Shown: positions 1 to 7,391, counted from the first letter of the stretch. The stretch is 10,529 bases of DNA from Candidatus Rifleibacteriota bacterium (GCA_022704885.1 JAKJFO010000142.1:1-10529), one strand, 5' to 3'. Program-made: numbers and translations. The notes: generated by a model from the sequence alone, not told the origin.

Positions 1-1
1 G

Positions 2-52
2 GCAGATGACCCCGGCAGTGACGTTGACGACAACGATTTCTCCGATATGTAG
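2..52 (+). CDS. C-terminal end of an upstream gene (partial)
   Basis: One reading frame open from the window edge ends at TAG (50-52) and reads ADDPGSDVDDNDFSDM. Seven of these 16 residues are Asp, so the protein would have a strongly acidic tail. The stop lies 6 nt before a strong hairpin, the usual arrangement at the end of a transcription unit, which supports this frame. The family cannot be recognised from 16 residues. The tail does not look like the end of LpxA, FabZ or LpxD, the genes often found upstream of lpxI. Confidence 0.4.
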   Translation, partial: ADDPGSDVDDNDFSDM

Positions 53-58
53 CAGATA

Positions 59-90
59 CGGCCACCCGCATGTTTTTCGACGGGTGGCCG
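59..90 (+). terminator. Hairpin, probable terminator of the upstream gene
   Basis: CGGCCACCCG (59-68) and CGGGTGGCCG (81-90) form a perfect 10-bp GC-rich stem around a 12-nt loop, 6 nt after the upstream stop. The sequence after it (TTGCTTAACATTTCTTT) is T-rich but broken, so this is an imperfect intrinsic terminator. It separates the lipid A operon from the preceding gene. Confidence 0.55.
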
Positions 91-137
91 TTGCTTAACA
101 TTTCTTTAAATTGTCTGTCGAACTTATTCGCGAATCA

Positions 138-146
138 TGATATAAT
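138..146 (+). promoter_or_regulatory. Extended -10 promoter for the lipid A operon
   Basis: TG-A-TATAAT is a perfect extended -10 element, about 68 nt before the chosen lpxI start. At 17-bp spacing the -35 position (118-123, TCGAAC) is poor, which is typical of promoters that rely on the extended -10. A 10-bp palindrome, ATTCGCGAAT (126-135), lies in the spacer and could be a regulator site. Transcription would start near 153. The leader contains a small near-palindrome (161-176) that can form a 6-bp hairpin. Confidence 0.55.
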
Positions 147-213
147 CCATAAACTTATGCCCGATCCCGGGGTCGGTCGTTTCGCTTCCGGGGCAGAAAA
201 GCGAGGGAGTTCA

Positions 214-1014
214 GTGTCACGCATAGGATTAATAGCAGGTAGTGGAAGGTTTCCACTCTATTTTGCGCAGGCCGCAAAGCAGGGTGGCAATGAAGTGGTA
301 GCAGTAGCTATACGTGAAGAAACGTCGCCCGAACTCGAAAAGCTTGTCAACCAGATTCACTGGTTCCATGTAGGCGAGCTGCAGGGAATGATCGATACTT
401 TCCTGAATGCACGCATCGAGCGTATCGTGATGGCCGGTAAAATCACCAAAACCCTGATGTTCGACCGCATCAGACCAGATGCCCGGCTTATGAAAGTTTT
501 TGAAAAGACTCCGATTCGCAATGATGACGCACTTTTGCGCCAGCTCAGCGAGGAATTTATTGCAGAAGGCATCCATGTCTGTGATTCGACAACCTTTCTC
601 TCGGTTCTGCTCCCCGAAAAGGGTATTTTAACCAGCAGAAAGCCGAGCGAAGAAGAGCTGCTCGATATCAAATACGGGCATGAAATTGCCAAACAGATTG
701 CCGGTCTCGATATTGGCCAGACTGTTGTCGTAAAAAACCGCGTTATTCTCTCGGTTGAGGCAATCGAAGGCACCGATCAGGCGATTCAGCGTGGTGGGCT
801 GCTTGGCAATGGCGGCGTAACCGTCGTTAAGGTTGCCCGCCCGAAGCAGGACATGCGCTACGATATCCCGACGATCGGTGTCGACACTATCCGTAATCTG
901 ATTGCCGCCAAGGCACGTTGCCTGGCCTTCGAAGAGAAGAAAACCCTGCTGCTTGACCGTGAGGAAGTAATTAAACTGGCTGATTCAGCCGGTATTGCCA
1001 TCATGGTCGTCTGA
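214..1014 (+). CDS. lpxI: LpxI, UDP-2,3-diacylglucosamine pyrophosphatase
   Basis: LpxI hydrolyses UDP-2,3-diacylglucosamine to 2,3-diacylglucosamine-1-phosphate (lipid X) and UMP at the cytoplasmic face of the inner membrane. It replaces LpxH in many non-gammaproteobacteria. The N-terminus MSRIGLIAGSGRFP is the family signature. The C-terminal half has RPKQDMRYDIPTIG (Asp213, Asp217), the conserved motif of the catalytic domain; an Asp in the C-terminal domain is essential in Caulobacter LpxI, and I infer it lies here. At 266 aa the length is normal. I chose the GTG start at 214 because GAGGGAG (203-209) precedes it and the family motif begins at once. The open frame reaches back to an ATG at 70, but that ATG lies in the loop of the upstream hairpin and before the promoter. 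First gene of the operon; no lpxH is in the window. Confidence 0.93.
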   Translation: MSRIGLIAGSGRFPLYFAQAAKQGGNEVVAVAIREETSPELEKLVNQIHWFHVGELQGMIDTFLNARIERIVMAGKITKTLMFDRIRPDARLMKVFEKTPIRNDDALLRQLSEEFIAEGIHVCDSTTFLSVLLPEKGILTSRKPSEEELLDIKYGHEIAKQIAGLDIGQTVVVKNRVILSVEAIEGTDQAIQRGGLLGNGGVTVVKVARPKQDMRYDIPTIGVDTIRNLIAAKARCLAFEEKKTLLLDREEVIKLADSAGIAIMVV

Positions 1015-1040
1015 TCTGCTGCTTTTCAAAAGAGGTTAAA

Positions 1041-1985
1041 ATGAATAGTCAAGGCGTTAATATTGGGGTTATCGGTATCGGCCATCTCGGAAAACACCAT
1101 GCCAGGCTTCTTGCCGAAATTAACGGCGCTCACCTGGTCGGAATTGCAGATGTAAATGAAGCTGCCGGCCGTGAAGCTGCTGAAAAATACAATGTTCCTT
1201 ATTTTAAAGATTACCGCGAACTCGCCTCGGTTGCCTCTGCTGTAACCGTAGTCGTGCCGACTTTTCTGCATCATGAGGTTGCCCGCTTTTTTCTTGAACG
1301 CAACATTCATACTTTTATCGAAAAACCGATCACCAAAACGCTTGAAGAAGCTAACGATCTGGTTGCCCTTGCCAGCAAGAAACAGCTGACTCTGCAGGTC
1401 GGTCATGTTGAACGCTTCAATGCCGCTATCATCAAGCTGCAGTCTCTTTGCGAAAGTCCGCGTTTTATCGAATGCCAGCGCATGGGACCGTTCTCCCCGC
1501 GCATTCAGGACGTAGGTGTCGTTCAGGATCTGATGATTCACGACATCGATATTGTTCTGTCACTCGTTAAGTCGCCGATAAAACGTGTCGATGCCGTTGG
1601 TATTCCGGTACTCACCGAAAACGAAGATATCGCCAATGCCCATATCGTTTTTGAAAACGGTTGTATCGCCAATCTGACCGCTTCACGCATCAGTGACGAA
1701 AAAATCCGCAAACTCCGCATTTTCGAAATGGACAAATACTGCTCCCTCGACTATGCCAACCAGGCAATTACACTGCGCCGCAAATCGAATCTCGAAGAAA
1801 AAATCATCCAGGAAGAACTCGAAGTGCACAAAGCCGAACCGTTGCGCCTTGAACTCGAGCATTTCATCACCTGTATCAACGAGCGCCGCAAACCCCTGGT
1901 TACCATCGAAGACGGTAAAAATGCCCTTGAAGTCGCCCTCGAAATTCTCGAGCAGATCAAGAGCAACCTGCCCGCTTCTCATTAA
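1041..1985 (+). CDS. Gfo/Idh/MocA NAD(P)-dependent oxidoreductase, GnnA-like
   Basis: A 314-aa two-domain sugar dehydrogenase. The N-terminal Rossmann fold has GIGHLG (residues 12-17), followed by the nucleotide-binding strand end GIAD. EKP (94-96) carries the conserved Lys of the family, and HVERFN (122-127) and MIHDID (165-170, His167/Asp168) line the active site. AGAGG at 1031-1035 is the ribosome site. The gene sits between lpxI and lpxB, 26 nt after lpxI. In Acidithiobacillus ferrooxidans and Leptospira, GnnA of this superfamily oxidises the 3-OH of UDP-GlcNAc, and GnnB then aminates it, giving amide-linked acyl chains in lipid A. Context makes GnnA the best guess, but no GnnB aminotransferase is in the window and the superfamily is broad. 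The family call is firm; the substrate is inferred. Confidence 0.85.
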   Translation: MNSQGVNIGVIGIGHLGKHHARLLAEINGAHLVGIADVNEAAGREAAEKYNVPYFKDYRELASVASAVTVVVPTFLHHEVARFFLERNIHTFIEKPITKTLEEANDLVALASKKQLTLQVGHVERFNAAIIKLQSLCESPRFIECQRMGPFSPRIQDVGVVQDLMIHDIDIVLSLVKSPIKRVDAVGIPVLTENEDIANAHIVFENGCIANLTASRISDEKIRKLRIFEMDKYCSLDYANQAITLRRKSNLEEKIIQEELEVHKAEPLRLELEHFITCINERRKPLVTIEDGKNALEVALEILEQIKSNLPASH

Positions 1986-1991
1986 GCCTTT

Positions 1992-2585
1992 ATGGGTTCT
2001 ACAAACAGTCTGGGCCGCTTTTTCTTTGAATGGCGCGATAAACTGCCGGTGCCTCTGGCATTGGCAATGTTCACCTGCGCCCGGCCGCGGCCACTGAACT
2101 GGCTGCTCGGAATGCCGTTCGTGCTGGCCGGCGAAGCCCTGCGCATCTGGGGCCTGATGCACATCGGCCCGACCACCCGCACCAGAGAGATCTGTGCCGA
2201 CGCACTGGTTACGACCGGCCCTTACAGCTGCTGCCGCAATCCCCTTTATCTTGCCAACCTTCTCAAAATCATCGGATTCATGCTGATTGCAGGTAATCCG
2301 GTCTATGCAGCCTGCGTTCTCGTTTTCTATACCGTCGAATTTGCAACGATGATTCCTTACGAAGAAAATTTTCTGGCAGAGAAGTTTCCGGAAGCCCACA
2401 AAGCTTACCGCGAAGCTGTGCCGATGTTTCTGCCAAAGACCGGCTCTGGCAAGGGCCTGTCTGCTGAACCGCGTTTTGAACTGCGCGATGCCATTAAGTC
2501 AGAAAAGCGTACTTTTGCTTCAACCTCGGCAATACTGCTGGTGCTTACACTCTGTTCGATCTTCCGCCGGGAGAAATGCTCTTGA
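1992..2585 (+). CDS. Isoprenylcysteine-methyltransferase-like integral membrane methyltransferase (LmtA-like candidate)
   Basis: A 197-aa membrane protein of the Ste14/ICMT-PEMT superfamily. LVTTGPYSCCRNPLYLANLL (72-91) matches the family's GPY-x(3)-R-(H/N)-P-x-Y core, which binds S-adenosylmethionine. YEENFLAEKFPEAHKAYR (123-140) is the conserved E-E-x-FL-x(3)-F-x-x-Y/H-x-x-Y segment. Hydrophobic stretches lie near 36-56, 86-100 and 103-121. An unusual tail (about 150-197) adds a polar linker and another hydrophobic stretch (174-190), longer than the usual end of the family. The start is 6 nt after the previous stop, with no clear Shine-Dalgarno sequence, so translation is probably coupled. 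In Leptospira the Ste14-like enzyme LmtA methylates the lipid A 1-phosphate. The position between the GnnA-like gene and lpxB makes a similar role plausible but unproven. Phospholipid methylation or methylation of an unrelated substrate are alternatives. Confidence 0.8.
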   Translation: MGSTNSLGRFFFEWRDKLPVPLALAMFTCARPRPLNWLLGMPFVLAGEALRIWGLMHIGPTTRTREICADALVTTGPYSCCRNPLYLANLLKIIGFMLIAGNPVYAACVLVFYTVEFATMIPYEENFLAEKFPEAHKAYREAVPMFLPKTGSGKGLSAEPRFELRDAIKSEKRTFASTSAILLVLTLCSIFRREKCS

Positions 2586-3757
2586 CCAGTATCAGACCAG
2601 CTGACAGCAACAAGCCTGGCCGGGTTTTCTTTCTGGCTGGTGAACAGAGCGGCGATCTGCATGGCTCTCTGGTTATCGGCCACCTGAAAAAATTGCTGCC
2701 AGACCTGAAGGTTGACGGTATCGGTGGCCCGATGATGGCAGCAGCTGGTATGAACTGCATTCACAGCAGTGATGAGCTGGCCGTGATCGGTTTTGTCGAA
2801 GTTATCAAGAATCTCCGTCATCTTTATAATATCCTTGCCGACGTCAGAGAGTGGCTTACCCGTGAACGTCCTGATGTCGTGGTACTCATTGATTATCCCG
2901 GTTTCAACCAGCGGGTTGCCGAAATTGCCCGTGACCTGGGCATTCACGTTCTCTACTATATCTGCCCGCAGGTATGGGCCTGGCACGCCAGTCGTGTCGA
3001 AAAGTTCACGCGCCTGATCAATGAAGCGGTCGTGGTTTTTCCGTTCGAAGTCGATATCTGGGCAAAGGCTGGTGCTGAAGTGAACTGGTTCGGTCATCCG
3101 CTTATCGGCGTTGCAGAACCCACCAACAGCAAAGAAGAAATTCGCAGAATGATGCAGCTTGGCGATGCTTCCCTCGTCAGCCTGCTCCCCGGCAGCCGAA
3201 CCCAGGAAATCTATTACATTTTCCCCGTGCTTCTCGACGCTGCTGAACTGATTTTAAAGCAGAAGCCCAATACGAGGTTTCTGCTGCCGGTCGCCAGTAC
3301 TATCGATGATGAACGCATCCTCGCGCACCTGCGTGGCCGCAACCTGCCGATTACCATGCTGCGCGGCCAGACATATGACGCCATTTCCGTTTCAGACGTC
3401 TGTCTCGTCGCTTCAGGAACCGCCACCCTCGAAACCGCTATCATCGGCACGCCCATGGTTGTCGTTTACAAGGTTAACTGGCTGACATCGCTGATTTCAA
3501 AGTTTGTTATCGAAGCTGAACATATCGGTCTGCCGAACGTAATTGCCGGGCGCCGCATCGTGCCCGAATTCATCCGTGGCGATTTCAAGCCTGATGTCAT
3601 TGCCAGAGAGGCCTTGAGCATTCTTGACGACCCGCAGAAACAGCAGACCATGCGTGAAGAGCTTGCCAGAGTCAGAGCCAGTCTCGGTGAAACCGGCGCC
3701 AGTCAGAGGGTCGCCGGGCATCTGGCGAAGAGAATTCAGGAGCTGCACCAGAAGTGA
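2576..3757 (+). CDS. lpxB: LpxB, lipid-A-disaccharide synthase
   Basis: LpxB is a peripheral GT19 glycosyltransferase that joins UDP-2,3-diacylglucosamine and lipid X into the beta-1,6 tetraacyl disaccharide phosphate. All the main family motifs are present: AGEQSGDLHG (21-30), LIDYPGFN (Asp106, the position of the proposed catalytic Asp), YYICPQVWAW (127-136), FPFEVD (155-160), LPGSR (204-208), SGTATLE (280-286) and HIGLPN (316-321). Length is 393 aa, normal for the family. It overlaps the preceding gene: from ATG 2576 the overlap is 10 nt, but GGGAG (2569-2573) is only 2 nt from that ATG. An in-frame TTG at 2582 lies 8 nt from GGGAG with a 4-nt overlap, and may be the true start. This is the canonical copy; a divergent paralogue lies downstream at 6199-7389. 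Confidence 0.95.
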   Translation: MLLTSIRPADSNKPGRVFFLAGEQSGDLHGSLVIGHLKKLLPDLKVDGIGGPMMAAAGMNCIHSSDELAVIGFVEVIKNLRHLYNILADVREWLTRERPDVVVLIDYPGFNQRVAEIARDLGIHVLYYICPQVWAWHASRVEKFTRLINEAVVVFPFEVDIWAKAGAEVNWFGHPLIGVAEPTNSKEEIRRMMQLGDASLVSLLPGSRTQEIYYIFPVLLDAAELILKQKPNTRFLLPVASTIDDERILAHLRGRNLPITMLRGQTYDAISVSDVCLVASGTATLETAIIGTPMVVVYKVNWLTSLISKFVIEAEHIGLPNVIAGRRIVPEFIRGDFKPDVIAREALSILDDPQKQQTMREELARVRASLGETGASQRVAGHLAKRIQELHQK

Positions 3758-5484
3758 ACACCCTGAAACGAGTTCTCAGCTACTTTTTTGATTATATGCC
3801 CTACCTGCTGGTAGGCATCTTCTGCAGCGCCATCGTCGCCGTCTGCACGATTTTTCCGGCCTGGATCATGAAGAGCGTCGTTAACGACGTTCTGGTGCAG
3901 CGCAGTATGGATATGCTGCACTGGATCGCTCTGGCGCTCGTTGTCGTCATGTTCGTCAAAGGCATCGCCCATTTTCTCGAAACCTATCTGATGCATTACG
4001 TGTCGCAGAGCATTTTGCGCCGTATCAGAAGTGCCTGCTTCGACCGCATGCTCGAACTGTCGCTGTCTTTTTACGAAAAACAGCGCACCGGCCAGCTTAT
4101 GAGCCGTATTACCGCAGATGTTCTGGTTCTGCAGAATCTTCTGACCAGCTTTTCTTCGCTGATTGGCGATGTTATCGCTTTTATCGGCTTCTGCGGCTAC
4201 ATTTTCTACCTGCACTGGAAACTGGCAGTCATCTCGATTGTCATCATTCCGTTCATCGGCGCCCTGATCAACAAATTCAGCCGCAAGATGAAGAAGATCG
4301 GCTCGCGCATGCAGAGCCGCATCGGCGATATTTCGTCGGTTCTGCAGGAATTCATCACCGGTATCAAGGTCGTTAAATCGTTTACCCTCGAAGATTTCGT
4401 CAGAGACCGTTTCGAGCAGGCCAACGGTGCCAATTTCTCTGAAACCATGCGCGGTGGCCGCATAAATGCCGCAACCACCCCCGTGATCGAATTTATCAAC
4501 ACCTGCGGCCTGGCCATTATTTTCTGGTATGGCGGCTACGAAGTCATTCACGGCAATCTCGATGCCGGCCAGTTGATCAGCTTTCTGACTGCCCTCGTTG
4601 GTCTGTTTACGCCGATAAAAAACCTTTCGCGCATGAGTAACGTCATTTCGCAGTCTGTTGGCGCGGGTGAACGCGTATTCGAAATTATCGACGCCCATGT
4701 CGACGTTAAAGAACGCCCTGAGGCTCACGAAATGAAGACCTGCCGCGGCGAAGTCGAATTTCGCAACGTCAGCTTCGCCTACAATAAGAACGAACCGGTG
4801 CTCAACAATGTCAGCATCAAAGTTGCTCCCGGTGAAGTAGTTGCCCTGGTCGGTCCTTCCGGCGCCGGCAAAACGACTTTCATCAACCTGATCCCCAGGT
4901 TCTTCGACGTTTCTGACGGGGCGGTCATGATCGATGGCGCCGATGTTCGCGACCTGACCCTCAACAGTATGCGCCAGTTTATCGCCATGGTCCCCCAGGA
5001 AACGCTTCTGTTCTCAGGTACAATCGAAGACAACATTCGCTTTGGCCGCCTCAATGCCACCCATGAAGAAATCCTTGAAGCTGCTAAACTTGCTAACGCC
5101 CATGACTTCATCATGAGCCAGCCAGACGGTTACGACACGATGCTCGGTGAGCGTGGCGTCAACCTTTCCGGCGGTCAGGCACAGCGTGTCGCCCTTTCAC
5201 GTGCTTTCCTGAAAGATCCCGGTATTCTGATTCTCGACGAAGCCACCAGTGCTCTCGATTCCGAGACCGAAAACCTGATCAAGGAATCGCTTAACCGCCT
5301 GATGGCCAATCGCACCACCTTCATGATCGCGCACCGGCTTTCAACCGTCGTTAAAGCCGATAAAATTCTCGTTCTGCAGCGCGGTCAGATCGTTGAGATT
5401 GGCTCGCACAGCCAGCTTCTCGAAAAACAGGGGCTGTACTCGAATCTTTACAGATCGCAGTATGCCGATCAGGTGAATTTATGA
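3754..5484 (+). CDS. msbA: MsbA-type lipid A ABC transporter (fused TMD-NBD half-transporter)
   Basis: A homodimer-forming type IV ABC exporter of 576 aa, the usual MsbA length. MsbA flips core-lipid A across the inner membrane. The N-terminal part (about 1-310) is the six-helix exporter domain, with hydrophobic stretches near 15-37, 55-72, 135-155, 157-174 and 250-285. The ATPase domain has Walker A GPSGAGKT (367-374), Q-loop Gln415, signature LSGGQ (471-475), Walker B ILILDE (491-496, Glu496) and the switch His527 in IAHRLS. It starts with GTG overlapping the lpxB stop (GTGA); AGGAG lies at 3738-3742. Similar exporters move other lipids or drugs, but location among lpxB, acyltransferase and waaA genes makes lipid A the clear substrate. 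Confidence 0.92.
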   Translation: MNTLKRVLSYFFDYMPYLLVGIFCSAIVAVCTIFPAWIMKSVVNDVLVQRSMDMLHWIALALVVVMFVKGIAHFLETYLMHYVSQSILRRIRSACFDRMLELSLSFYEKQRTGQLMSRITADVLVLQNLLTSFSSLIGDVIAFIGFCGYIFYLHWKLAVISIVIIPFIGALINKFSRKMKKIGSRMQSRIGDISSVLQEFITGIKVVKSFTLEDFVRDRFEQANGANFSETMRGGRINAATTPVIEFINTCGLAIIFWYGGYEVIHGNLDAGQLISFLTALVGLFTPIKNLSRMSNVISQSVGAGERVFEIIDAHVDVKERPEAHEMKTCRGEVEFRNVSFAYNKNEPVLNNVSIKVAPGEVVALVGPSGAGKTTFINLIPRFFDVSDGAVMIDGADVRDLTLNSMRQFIAMVPQETLLFSGTIEDNIRFGRLNATHEEILEAAKLANAHDFIMSQPDGYDTMLGERGVNLSGGQAQRVALSRAFLKDPGILILDEATSALDSETENLIKESLNRLMANRTTFMIAHRLSTVVKADKILVLQRGQIVEIGSHSQLLEKQGLYSNLYRSQYADQVNL

Positions 5485-6209
5485 CCAGAACCATGCAGCA
5501 CCAGGAAACTGCCATCGCGGCCGCCAGCACGAAACGGCCGCCGCGCACCGCTGCGGTTTCTGCAGGTCTGCGGCTGAAAGCCATGCTTCTGGTTGGTCTG
5601 ATCAGCTCTTTGAATTCTCTGATCCGCGTTGAACAGACGGGCTTCACCGATTTTGCCGCGCACCGAAAAATTGACCGCCCGGTTCTCATTGCCAGCTGGC
5701 ATGGAACGCTTCTTGTTCCTCTCTATTGTCTTAGAGGCCTTAATCTTGTTATCATGAGTTCGCTTTCAGATGATGGCGAACTTATGGCCATGGTGCTTGA
5801 ACATTTTAAGCATTTTCCGATCCGCGGTTCGTCTTCGCGCGGCGGCATGCGGGGTCTGCTTGAAATGGTTAAAATGGTAAAAGGCGGCATGAACGCTGCT
5901 CTGACCGTTGACGGGCCACGCGGGCCCCGGCACGAAGTCAAACCGGGCATGGTGATGATTGCTCAGAAATCTGGCGGCTACATTCTGCCGGTCGGAGTTG
6001 CCTGTTCGCATAAGCTGACCGTAAACAGCTGGGATAAAACCGAAATCCCGCTGCCATTCAGTCGGGTGGTAATGCACAGCGGCCGACCGTTCGTCATCGA
6101 TGCCGCGACCAGCGTTGAAGAGGGTTGCGAAATGATCAGGCAGAGCCTGTTCGAAAGTAACAGGCAGGCTGAAATCTATCTGAAATCTGGAAATACCTGT
6201 GAAGTCTGA
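5481..6209 (+). CDS. DUF374 lysophospholipid-acyltransferase-like protein, LpxJ-like candidate
   Basis: A 242-aa DUF374 protein. Diagnostic motifs are SWHGTLLVP (72-80, with His74), SLSDDGE (94-100), RGSSSRGG (115-122), DGPRGPR (144-150), SWD (183-185) and IPLPFSR (189-195). The His is followed by a variant of the usual H-x4-D/E acyltransferase motif, as is normal in DUF374. Members of this family in Helicobacter and Campylobacter (LpxJ) add a secondary acyl chain to lipid A. The operon position right after msbA, as in other lipid A clusters, supports the same role. The start overlaps the msbA stop (ATGA), preceded by AGGTGA at 5471-5476. About 28 N-terminal residues before the first hydrophobic segment (33-48) are basic and low in complexity. 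Family is certain; acyl position and donor are unknown. Confidence 0.85.
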   Translation: MTRTMQHQETAIAAASTKRPPRTAAVSAGLRLKAMLLVGLISSLNSLIRVEQTGFTDFAAHRKIDRPVLIASWHGTLLVPLYCLRGLNLVIMSSLSDDGELMAMVLEHFKHFPIRGSSSRGGMRGLLEMVKMVKGGMNAALTVDGPRGPRHEVKPGMVMIAQKSGGYILPVGVACSHKLTVNSWDKTEIPLPFSRVVMHSGRPFVIDAATSVEEGCEMIRQSLFESNRQAEIYLKSGNTCEV

Positions 6210-7389
6210 ACTGACCGGAAAGAAAAAACTGCTGATTGTAGCCGGAGAAACCTCTGGCGACTTTTACGCAGCATCATTGATCGACGTATTGAAAAAATAC
6301 GGCGACTTCGAAATTTTCGCCGTTGGCGGTATTCAGACGCAGCAGCGCGATGTCACCATGCTCTGCGACAGCACCAACTGGGCGGCGATCGGTCTTTTCG
6401 AGGCAATAAAACAGGCCCCGCGCCTCTGCCTGGTTCTTTACCGGCTGAAAAAATTTCTGATGAAAAATCGGCCGGATCTGGTGATTCTTGTTGATTACCC
6501 GGGCTTCAACATGCGCCTGGTGCATGCCGCGAACAAGCTCGGTATTCCGACTCTCTATTATTTCCCGCCCAGCAAGTTCGCGACCGACCCGGCCAGCGTT
6601 ACCGACGCTGCCGGCAGTATCACACGGGTTGCCGCCAATTTTGCTTCGACCTATGAAATCTACAAGGCCGCCGGCGCCAATGTCGAGTTCGTCGGGCACC
6701 CGCTCCTAGATCACGCCAAACCGGTGATGACCGCCGAAGAAACCTGCCGCAAATACGGTCTCGACCCGGCCCGCCCGGTTATCGGTCTCTGCCCCGGTTC
6801 ACGCCGCAGTGAACTCGGCCAGCTCCTGCCAGTCATGCTCGCCGCCGGCAAGATAATTCATCAGCGCTACCCGGAATATCAGTTTATCGTGCCGGTTATT
6901 GCCACCGAAGGCCCTGAAGTATTTGGTGTTCAGAAATCTGATCTGCGCGAACAGCTCAAAGCCAGCGGCATACCAGTTACCCTTGCCGAAGGCAAGATTT
7001 ACGATGTCATGCGCCTTGCGAAAATCCTGCTGATCAGCTCCGGCACCGCAACTCTCGAAGCTACGTATGTCGGCACGCCAATGGTCATCTGCTACAAGGT
7101 TTCAGTCTTTACCGAGATTCAGGCCAGACTGTTCTACCGGTTGCCCAAATTTATCGGGCTGCCGAACATAATCATCAATAGAATGGCTATTCCTGAACTG
7201 ATTCAGCACGACCTGACGCCGGAAAATCTTGCTGCCAGGGCTTTTGAACTGCTCGAATCAACTGAAAAGTATGAACAGCAGAAAAACGACTTCGCCGATG
7301 TCATCGCGCATCTCGGCGAACCCGGGGCACACGAGAGAGTCGCCGAGATGGTCGTCGACCTGCTGCGCAACCCGGCGCCCGTAAAATAA
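6199..7389 (+). CDS. Divergent LpxB paralogue (GT19-like glycosyltransferase)
   Basis: A 396-aa protein clearly related to the LpxB encoded at 2576-3757. It has AGETSGDFYAA (15-25), VDYPGFN (Asp99), PGSR (199-202), SGTATLE (281-287), VGTPMV (291-296), FIGLPN (318-323) and a similar C-terminal tail. The central segment differs. Aligned without gaps over 49 residues, the canonical PQVWAW becomes PSKFAT (124-129), and the FPFE motif becomes FASTY-like sequence (149-153). DLHG of the first motif is DFYA. The catalytic Asp position and the nucleotide-sugar motifs are kept, so it is probably an active glycosyltransferase with a changed acceptor or lipid contact. It may instead be a regulatory or structural partner. 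The GTG start overlaps the previous gene by 11 nt, with a weak GGA seven bases upstream. Several phyla carry LpxB-related second copies, but their function is not established to my knowledge. Confidence 0.85.
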   Translation: MKSELTGKKKLLIVAGETSGDFYAASLIDVLKKYGDFEIFAVGGIQTQQRDVTMLCDSTNWAAIGLFEAIKQAPRLCLVLYRLKKFLMKNRPDLVILVDYPGFNMRLVHAANKLGIPTLYYFPPSKFATDPASVTDAAGSITRVAANFASTYEIYKAAGANVEFVGHPLLDHAKPVMTAEETCRKYGLDPARPVIGLCPGSRRSELGQLLPVMLAAGKIIHQRYPEYQFIVPVIATEGPEVFGVQKSDLREQLKASGIPVTLAEGKIYDVMRLAKILLISSGTATLEATYVGTPMVICYKVSVFTEIQARLFYRLPKFIGLPNIIINRMAIPELIQHDLTPENLAARAFELLESTEKYEQQKNDFADVIAHLGEPGAHERVAEMVVDLLRNPAPVK

Positions 7390-7391
7390 CC

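Noticed and set aside
70..213. N-terminal extension of LpxI by 48 codons from an ATG at 70
   Set aside because: The ATG is in the loop of the upstream hairpin, before the -10 element, and the extension has no similarity to LpxI, whose signature starts exactly at GTG 214.
1693..2097. A 134-codon plus-strand frame overlapping the GnnA-like gene
   Set aside because: Shifted frame inside a conserved dehydrogenase; Lys/Ser/Pro-rich low-information translation with no ribosome site.
1683..2399. A 238-codon minus-strand frame spanning the end of the GnnA-like gene and the methyltransferase gene
   Set aside because: It runs antisense across two real genes; composition is that of a mirrored coding strand and no domain is visible.
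3736..4728. A 330-codon open frame on the minus strand opposite msbA
   Set aside because: It lies antisense to the well-supported transmembrane half of MsbA, matches no family I recognise, and its length follows from the codon use of the sense gene.
2576..7389. The two lpxB-like genes as a recent tandem duplication or assembly artefact
   Set aside because: They are separated by msbA and the DUF374 gene and differ throughout at the protein level, so the duplication is old and real.
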